From: Stomatobaculum sp.
GTDB taxonomy: Bacteria > Bacillota_A > Clostridia > Lachnospirales > Lachnospiraceae
Direction of reading: 5' to 3'
Assembly (NCBI GenBank): GCA_017449925.1
Contig: JAFSYO010000011.1
Coordinates: forward strand, 1 to 10,778
DNA length: 10,778 nt
Made by a program: the position numbers and the translations under genes. Positions 6,684-10,778 of the stretch are shown piece after piece. How positions within the stretch are numbered: the first letter of the stretch is position 1; each line of letters opens with the position of its first letter. The notes beneath the pieces were generated by a model. That model searched no databases. It worked only from the letters and a program-made list of their open reading frames with translations, and had not been told where the DNA came from.

Positions 6684-7322
6684 TCAGAACAGGGACAGAA
6701 AGATACTGAGCACCACCCAGGCGGGAAGGGAATAGAAATATCCGCGTTCGTCTCTGCCGTCCCGGAAGATCTTCTGCGCCCGCTCCCTGTCCAGAAGCTC
6801 GAACCCGTTGAACATCTCCGATCCAACGGCGCCCTTCTGGTTCAGTTCGTCCAGGCTGTCCACTGTGATCTCCGCACAGAGAAAAGCATTGCTCTCGTCC
6901 GTCATGCCGGGGCTCATGTAGGCGCAGGGATTCAGGACATAGACCCGGTCGCTCTCTTTGACCTCCAGGCCGCTTTCTTCCCGGATTTCCCGGATCGCGG
7001 CGTTCACCAGAGGATCCTCGCTGTCTTTGTCTTCGGGGTCCAGCAGTCCCGCCACCGGGCTGAGCAGGAACTGCCCGACGGGATAGCGGTATTCATAAGT
7101 CATCAGGAGTCGCGTTTCGCCCCCCGGAAGGTGCAGCACGACGGCGATCGTGACCGCGTCCGGCAGCATCTTCCGCACCTCATCATCGGTCATTCCTGCG
7201 ACAAGGTCCTTCTTCTCTCTTCTGGAAGTCTCATAATAGTGTCTGCCCTCTTCATACTGCAGGTCATAGCACTTCAGAAAACGCGTCTCATAGAGCGTTT
7301 CGATCCGGTCTCTATTGATCAT
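6684..7322 (-). CDS. Nudix hydrolase, ADP-ribose pyrophosphatase-like
   Basis: A 212-residue hydrolase predicted to cleave a nucleoside diphosphate linked to another group, most likely ADP-ribose to AMP and ribose 5-phosphate. The Nudix box is present at about 92-119: G92 starts the loop and REIREESGL (111-119) is the REUxEExGU core. The usual Glu eight positions before Arg is Asp103 (Glu102 is next to it), and the loop is a few residues longer than standard. The strand before it (TYEYRYPVGQFLLSPVAG) is the hallmark of the ADP-ribose/GDP-mannose pyrophosphatase group. The C-terminus is hydrophobic (WVVLSIFLSLF), long enough for a membrane touch but more likely a buried strand or helix. AAGGAG lies 6 bases upstream of the ATG. 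It diverges from the DUF523/macro genes. Substrate is inferred from family and from the macro-domain neighbour. Confidence 0.87.
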   Translation of the reverse strand: MINRDRIETLYETRFLKCYDLQYEEGRHYYETSRREKKDLVAGMTDDEVRKMLPDAVTIAVVLHLPGGETRLLMTYEYRYPVGQFLLSPVAGLLDPEDKDSEDPLVNAAIREIREESGLEVKESDRVYVLNPCAYMSPGMTDESNAFLCAEITVDSLDELNQKGAVGSEMFNGFELLDRERAQKIFRDGRDERGYFYSLPAWVVLSIFLSLF

Positions 7323-7354
7323 GATGATCTCCTTTCCTCTTGTTCCGTGTCCTT

Positions 7355-7363
7355 ATCATAACA
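7355..7363 (-). promoter_or_regulatory. Candidate extended -10 promoter for the Nudix gene
   Basis: On the minus strand TG-T-TATGAT (7363 down to 7355) fits an extended -10 element (TGnTATAAT, one mismatch in the hexamer). No good -35 is seen at 16-18 bases. It lies 32 bases before the start codon, a reasonable leader length. Confidence 0.4.
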
Positions 7364-7432
7364 CACCCTCTCTCCGAATGCACAGCACAGTGCACAGGGC
7401 CTGCCATAAAGGTGCTTCAGGTCACCCGGCTG

Positions 7433-7441
7433 TGATATAAT
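7433..7441 (+). promoter_or_regulatory. Extended -10 promoter for the DUF523-macro genes
   Basis: TG-A-TATAAT at 7433-7441 is a perfect extended -10. The -35 region (about 7412-7418) is poor, as is common for extended -10 promoters. Transcription would begin near 7448, about 28 bases ahead of the DUF523 start. The 70 bases between this and the opposing Nudix promoter include a short inverted repeat (TGCAC...GTGCA, about 7379-7394) that could bind a shared regulator. Confidence 0.55.
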
Positions 7442-7476
7442 GATTCTGCACTATTTTTCCAATGAGGAATCTTCAC

Positions 7477-7896
7477 ATGAAAATTATGATCAGCGCCTGT
7501 CTGGCAGGCGAGAACTGCAAGTATAACGGCGGGAACAACTTAAGTGAGAAGGTCCTTCGCCTGATGAAGAAAAATGAAGTGATCACAGTCTGTCCGGAAC
7601 AGCTGGGCGGACTGCCGACCCCCAGGACGCCGGCTGAAATCAAAAACGGTGTGGTCACGACAAGGGACGGAAGAAACGTCGACCGGGAATTCCGGGCGGG
7701 AGCGGCGAAATGCCTTGAGACAGCCCTTCGTGAGCAGCCGGACCTGATCGTACTGCAGTCTCGGAGTCCCAGCTGCGGCGTAAAACAGCGCTACGACGGC
7801 ACCTTTTCCGGAACGTTGACAGAAGGGGCCGGTTTGACCGCACAGCTTTTGATGGAAAACGGTTTCCGGGTCATTGATGTGGAAGACCTGCAGTAG
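7477..7896 (+). CDS. DUF523/TudS-family protein, possible [4Fe-4S] thio-desulfidase
   Basis: A 139-residue cytoplasmic protein of the DUF523 family. Characterised TudS members use a three-Cys [4Fe-4S] cluster to remove sulfur from thiolated compounds such as 2-thiouracil. Family motifs seen here: ISACLAGxxCKYNG (5-18), VCPEQLGGLPTPRTPAE (38-54), SRSPSCG (95-101) and YDGTFSG (106-112). Cys8, Cys39 and Cys100 are the likely cluster ligands; Cys14 is also conserved in the family. Start 7477 is chosen over the in-frame ATG at 7462 because TGAGGA at 7463-7468 lies 8 bases before 7477, while nothing like a binding site precedes 7462. The stop codon TAG is part of the ribosome binding site of the next gene, so the two are translationally close and cotranscribed. 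Physiological substrate unknown; a role in thiolated-base turnover is family-based inference. Confidence 0.88.
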   Translation: MKIMISACLAGENCKYNGGNNLSEKVLRLMKKNEVITVCPEQLGGLPTPRTPAEIKNGVVTTRDGRNVDREFRAGAAKCLETALREQPDLIVLQSRSPSCGVKQRYDGTFSGTLTEGAGLTAQLLMENGFRVIDVEDLQ

Positions 7897-7910
7897 GAGG
7901 AAATGAGTTC

Positions 7911-9158
7911 ATGCCACTTCAGATCATTCGAAATGATATCACCAAAGTAGAAGCGGACGCCATCGTCAACTCCGCGAATCCGGACCCGGTCTGCGGCAGA
8001 GGCGTCGATTATGCCATATACAAGGCGGCGGGGGCCAAAGACCTGCTCGCCGCGAGGAAGAAGATCGGCCCCATCAAGCCCGGCGAGACCGCAGTGACGC
8101 CTGCCTTCTTCCTGCCCGCAAGGGTCATCATCCACACTGTAGTACCTGACTGGATAGATGGAAAGCACTGGGAACTGGAGTATCTGGCTTCCTGTTACAG
8201 AAAATCTCTCATGATCGCGAAGGTGAGGGGCTGTGAAAGCATCGCCTTCCCTCTGCTCTCCACCGGAGCCTGCGGGTTCCCGAAGGACCAGGCGCTTTCT
8301 GTCGCGCTTCGTGAGATCAGGACATTCCTCGAAGAGAACGAGATGGATGTGATCCTCGTGGTCTACAACAAAGATGCCTTTGATCTGTCCACGTACCTGG
8401 TGGAGGATGTCCGGCAGTTCATCGACGACCACTATGTGGGGAAGCGCGGCACAGAGGAATACGACAGGCAGCCGAAATCCGCCAGAAAGTATCCGGCCTC
8501 CCCGGGAATACCATCCGCGACAATGGCTCAATCCCCGCCTGAAGAACGGCGCAAAGGGCGGTTGTCCGGCGGCGCCGGGTTTAAAGGCATTCGTTCTCCA
8601 TTCCGCAGGGAAAAACGGGAGGACATACTGGAGCCTGTGGAAAGGAGGCCGAAACGGCCGAAAGCATCTAAGGCTGCCTCGGCTGCGGATTATGAGGCGC
8701 TGTCAAAAGACATAGACGAAGCAGAAGTCATGCACGAGTCGGCAGCCATGTGCGAGTCGGCGGCCGACGCGCACGAAGCAGCAGCCATGAAAGATCTCCC
8801 GCGTATCATGAATCATATCGGGGAAAGTTTTCAGGAACGGCTCCTCCATCTGATCGATGAGCGGGGCCTGACCGACGCGGAGGTGTACAAAAAAGCCAAT
8901 GTGGACCGGAAGCTTTTCTCAAAGATTCGGTGTAATCCGGAGTACAGTCCCAGTAAACGGACGGCTGTCGCCCTGGCGGTCGCTCTCCGGCTGAACCTGG
9001 ATGAGACAGCGGACCTGCTCTCAAGAGCCGGCTTCGCCCTTTCCCCCAGCAGTAAATTCGACCTCATCGTGGAGTACTGTATCCGGCAAAAGATCTATGA
9101 TAGTTATACGATCAACTTTCTTCTTTTCAAGTACGACCAGCCTGTCCTGGGCTGCTGA
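7911..9158 (+). CDS. Macro domain protein with low-complexity linker and C-terminal HTH-like domain
   Basis: A 415-residue three-part protein. Residues 1-165 are a macro domain, which binds ADP-ribose and often hydrolyses ADP-ribosyl or O-acetyl-ADP-ribose bonds: NSAN (20-23), GRGVDYAIYKAAG (29-41, with Asp33 at the catalytic position of the MacroD group) and STGACGFP (117-124). The first loop has Arg30 where many members have Gly. About 180-295 is a basic, Pro/Ala-rich, probably disordered linker with small repeats. About 300-415 is a compact helical domain with an HTH/XRE-like pattern (SFQERLLHLIDERGLTDAEV, then NLDETADLLSRAGF) that clostridia attach to several signalling proteins. TAGGAGG overlapping the previous stop lies 10 bases upstream of the ATG. 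Likely senses or removes ADP-ribose and may act on DNA or a partner protein; that output is inference. Confidence 0.85.
   Translation: MPLQIIRNDITKVEADAIVNSANPDPVCGRGVDYAIYKAAGAKDLLAARKKIGPIKPGETAVTPAFFLPARVIIHTVVPDWIDGKHWELEYLASCYRKSLMIAKVRGCESIAFPLLSTGACGFPKDQALSVALREIRTFLEENEMDVILVVYNKDAFDLSTYLVEDVRQFIDDHYVGKRGTEEYDRQPKSARKYPASPGIPSATMAQSPPEERRKGRLSGGAGFKGIRSPFRREKREDILEPVERRPKRPKASKAASAADYEALSKDIDEAEVMHESAAMCESAADAHEAAAMKDLPRIMNHIGESFQERLLHLIDERGLTDAEVYKKANVDRKLFSKIRCNPEYSPSKRTAVALAVALRLNLDETADLLSRAGFALSPSSKFDLIVEYCIRQKIYDSYTINFLLFKYDQPVLGC
8730..8786 (+). repeat. 18-base coding repeats in the macro protein linker
   Basis: Two near-identical 18-base units (8730-8747 and 8748-8765) encode MHESAA and MCESAA, followed by a diverged 21-base unit (8766-8786) encoding DAHEAAA. 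The in-frame period changes linker length without breaking the gene. Confidence 0.75.
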
Positions 9159-9195
9159 CGACCATCCTCCGGCGGCCGACTTAAGCTGCTGATTT

Positions 9196-9212
9196 GTCGC
9201 CTGCGAGGCGAC
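9196..9212 (+). other. Perfect short hairpin upstream of the vWA gene
   Basis: GTCGCCT (9196-9202) and AGGCGAC (9206-9212) form a perfect 7-base-pair stem with a 3-base loop. No T run follows, so it is not a standard terminator. It lies just upstream of the candidate vWA promoter and could be an operator or an attenuating structure for read-through transcripts. Confidence 0.45.
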
Positions 9213-9230
9213 CATCTCCCTGCCCGTCTC

Positions 9231-9239
9231 TGGTATTCT
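9231..9239 (+). promoter_or_regulatory. Candidate extended -10 promoter for the vWA gene
   Basis: TG-G-TATTCT at 9231-9239 matches an extended -10 (4/6 in the hexamer) about 30 bases ahead of the start codon. No -35 is recognisable. Confidence 0.35.
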
Positions 9240-9269
9240 TATCTCAACAAAGACAAGGAGGTAAGAAAG

Positions 9270-9947
9270 ATGAGCAGAAAAGGACTGACTGAACTGGTAA
9301 TGATCCTCGACAGGAGCGGCTCCATGAGCGGTCTGGAGGCGGATACCATCGGCGGATTCAACAGCATGATCGAGAAGCAGAAAAAAGAAGAGGGCGAGGC
9401 CTATGTGTCGGTGGTGCTCTTCGATGACCGGATGGACGTCATCTATGACAGAGTCGATATCCGGAAGATCGAACCGATGACGGACAAGCAGTATTACGTC
9501 CGCGGCTGCACGGCCCTTCTGGATGCGGTCGGCAGGGCGATCCATCACATCAGAAGCGTCCACAAGTACGCCCGTGAAGAGGACGTCCCGGAGAAGACCA
9601 TCTTCATCATCACGACGGACGGCATGGAGAACGCCAGCCGCGAATACTCCTATAATAAAGTCCGCCAGATGATCGAACTTCAGAAGGAGAAGTGTCACTG
9701 GGAGTTCATGTTCCTGGGGGCTAATATCGACGCTGTGAAAGAAGCGGGACGGTTCGGCATCAACGCGACCCGCGCGGTGCGCTACGAGCATGACGGCGCC
9801 GGAACCCAGCTGAATTACGATGTGGTCTCCCAGGCAGTGGGCCGCGCAAGAAAGGCCTCCTCTGCCAAGGCTATGAAACAGATATTTGATGATGAGGAAA
9901 CGCTGGCCCCCATCAGAGAGGACTATAAAAAGCGTCACCGCGGCTGA
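9270..9947 (+). CDS. Stand-alone von Willebrand factor A domain protein with intact MIDAS
   Basis: A 225-residue cytoplasmic protein consisting essentially of one vWA domain, a metal-dependent protein-binding module. All MIDAS elements are present: D14-x-S16-x-S18 (DRSGSM), T81 in GCTALLDA and D117 in TTDGMENAS. There is no signal peptide or membrane anchor, unlike adhesin or pilus vWA proteins. The C-terminal third (about 160-225) is basic and may be a short tail beyond the fold. AAGGAGG at 9255-9261 lies 8 bases upstream of the ATG. It follows the macro-HTH gene by 111 bases. Such free vWA proteins usually act as scaffolds or chaperone partners; the partner here is unknown. The last codons and stop lie in the first, imperfect unit of the tandem repeat that follows. 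Confidence 0.88.
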   Translation: MSRKGLTELVMILDRSGSMSGLEADTIGGFNSMIEKQKKEEGEAYVSVVLFDDRMDVIYDRVDIRKIEPMTDKQYYVRGCTALLDAVGRAIHHIRSVHKYAREEDVPEKTIFIITTDGMENASREYSYNKVRQMIELQKEKCHWEFMFLGANIDAVKEAGRFGINATRAVRYEHDGAGTQLNYDVVSQAVGRARKASSAKAMKQIFDDEETLAPIREDYKKRHRG

Positions 9948-10040
9948 GAACCGTCATTGCGGCTGGAACCGTCACCTCGGCTGGAACCGTCACCTCGGCT
10001 GAAACCGTCGCCGCGGCTGAAACCGTCATTGCGGCTGCAG
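9932..10040 (+). repeat. 18-base tandem repeat spanning the vWA stop codon and the gap to GNAT
   Basis: Five units of exactly 18 bases, consensus CCGTCaccGCGGCTGaAA, lie at 9951, 9969, 9987, 10005 and 10023 (last ends 10040). A sixth, imperfect 19-base unit at 9932-9950 contains the final codons and the TGA stop of the vWA gene, so the array probably grew from the gene's own 3' end. Units differ mainly at three central bases (ATT, ACC, GCC types). Because 18 is a multiple of 3, the array is open in the frame of the downstream GNAT gene and would read as RLEPSP/RLKPSP repeats if translated. Confidence 0.92.
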
Positions 10041-10076
10041 CGGCGGGACGCAGAAAGGGAAACGGTTCCAAAAAAT

Positions 10077-10619
10077 ATGGCTGTAAAAGTGTTATCTGAA
10101 ATCCCATTCCTTCAGGACGGTGACCTGGTCCTGAGGCGTCTGGAGTCCCAGGATGCGGGGGCATTGAAAGAGATGGTGGATAATCTCCGGGTCTACAGGT
10201 ATCTTCCGACATTTCTTTTTGAGAAGAAGTATGACGACATAGACTACGTAATCAAGCATCTCTACGACGAGTGTTTCCCGGAATCTTTGATCCTTGGAGT
10301 CTTTAAAAGCAATAAATTCTGCGGTCTTGCTGAATTCTACGGTTACACAGAAAAGACCCATAAGATCAGCATCGGCTACAGGTCGAACGAACAGAGCTGG
10401 GGCAAAGGCATCGCCACAGAAGTCGTAAAGCTGATGCTCCGGTATCTTTATGAAAATACAGATATCGAAATAATCACGGCAAGCACCATGGTCGAGAACA
10501 AGGCTTCCGCTAAAGCCCTTCAGAAAAACGGATTCAAGCTTATTGTATCCGGGGCAGATGAAGACTGGGGTTACGGGGAACCTACAAAAGCTGACAAATG
10601 GATCAAACGGATCCACTGA
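10077..10619 (+). CDS. GNAT family N-acetyltransferase, RimJ/RimL-like
   Basis: A 180-residue acetyltransferase predicted to move an acetyl group from acetyl-CoA to an amine (protein N-terminus, small molecule or antibiotic). Acetyl-CoA motif A is visible at 97-115 (SIGYRSNEQSWGKGIATE, with the xxGxGxA pyrophosphate loop), and motif B as ENKASAKALQKNGF (140-153), the standard ending of the RimJ-like subgroup. The N-terminus (LVLRRLESQDAGAL) is the usual first strand and helix. ATG at 10077 is the best start, though the nearest purine-rich box (AAAGGGA, 10054-10060) is 16 bases away, so translation may be weak or coupled. An upstream TTG start would add about 40 residues from the tandem repeat, which I regard as unlikely. 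No promoter is obvious; it may be read through from vWA. Acceptor substrate unknown. Confidence 0.83.
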   Translation: MAVKVLSEIPFLQDGDLVLRRLESQDAGALKEMVDNLRVYRYLPTFLFEKKYDDIDYVIKHLYDECFPESLILGVFKSNKFCGLAEFYGYTEKTHKISIGYRSNEQSWGKGIATEVVKLMLRYLYENTDIEIITASTMVENKASAKALQKNGFKLIVSGADEDWGYGEPTKADKWIKRIH

Positions 10620-10677
10620 AAATCCGGCCACTGAGGCCAATGTCATTTAGATAATAAACATTGTGGATGAAGCCTAT

Positions 10678-10711
10678 AAAAACTGGCACTCGATTCTGGG
10701 TGCCAGTTTTT
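10678..10711 (+). terminator. Rho-independent terminator after GNAT, symmetric in both directions
   Basis: AAAAACTGGCA (10678-10688) pairs perfectly with TGCCAGTTTTT (10701-10711); CTC/GGG at the apex adds three pairs, one a G-T wobble, leaving a 6-base loop. The five-T tail and five-A leader make it usable on both strands. Confidence 0.9.
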
Positions 10712-10752
10712 GTATTTGAGCCATGATAGAAAAAAAGGGTACAAAAAACAAA

Positions 10753-10778
10753 CAGATGATTTCATCTGAGGTGAAATC
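10753..10778. other. Two overlapping, mutually exclusive palindromes at the right edge
   Basis: CAGATGA-TT-TCATCTG (10753-10768) is a perfect inverted repeat, and GATTTCA (10758-10764) also pairs with TGAAATC (10772-10778). Both use the same central bases, so only one hairpin can form at a time. Could be an operator or a leader switch for a gene beyond the window, or chance in AT-rich DNA. Confidence 0.45.

Noticed and set aside
9951..10040. A CRISPR-like array
   Set aside because: The 18-base units are directly adjacent with no spacers and no cas genes are nearby; it is a simple tandem repeat.
9957..10076. GNAT protein starting in the tandem repeat (RLEPSP repeats at the N-terminus)
   Set aside because: The start would be TTG without a binding site, and the repeat translation has no GNAT homology. 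The open frame is explained by the 18-base period.

Overview
The window looks like chromosome of an anaerobic Bacillota, most likely a Lachnospiraceae-type gut clostridium. This rests on the protein families, strong AGGAGG-type ribosome binding sites, a clostridial 2[4Fe-4S] ferredoxin, a moderately GC-rich coding style, and the macro-HTH and GAF/HD-GYP variants typical of that group. The assignment is inference; there is no rRNA or tRNA to confirm it.

Left part (1-5103, all plus strand). The 3' part of a cardiolipin synthase gene enters from the left edge. After an AT-rich 137-base gap comes a tight four-gene unit: a FAD flavoprotein of the FixC/geranylgeranyl-reductase type (1459-2724), a 58-residue 2[4Fe-4S] ferredoxin (2795-2971), a second paralogous flavoprotein (2985-4265), and a 241-residue protein (4286-5011) that I read as a member of the ferredoxin-dependent bilin reductase (PcyA/HY2) superfamily. 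A strong, probably bidirectional terminator closes the unit. I see no phytochrome, heme oxygenase or photosynthesis gene nearby. A ferredoxin-fed reductase cassette acting on a tetrapyrrole-like or polyunsaturated substrate is the most interesting reading of this window.

Middle part (5135-7322, minus strand). A GAF plus HD-GYP protein, predicted cyclic-di-GMP phosphodiesterase, has its own TTGACA promoter and lies downstream of a Nudix hydrolase of the ADP-ribose pyrophosphatase type.

Right part (7433-10711, plus strand). Diverging from the Nudix gene are a DUF523/TudS-type desulfidase-like gene and, directly after it, a macro-domain protein with a long low-complexity linker and a C-terminal HTH-like domain. 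Then come a stand-alone von Willebrand A protein with an intact MIDAS and a GNAT acetyltransferase, separated by five to six tandem copies of an 18-base repeat. A hairpin terminator ends the GNAT gene. Two overlapping, mutually exclusive palindromes sit at the right edge. Nudix and macro proteins both act on ADP-ribose chemistry, so this half may be an ADP-ribose-related neighbourhood, but a shared function is inference.

No insertion sequence, CRISPR array, phage gene or RNA gene was recognised, and there is no gene-free stretch over 300 bases.
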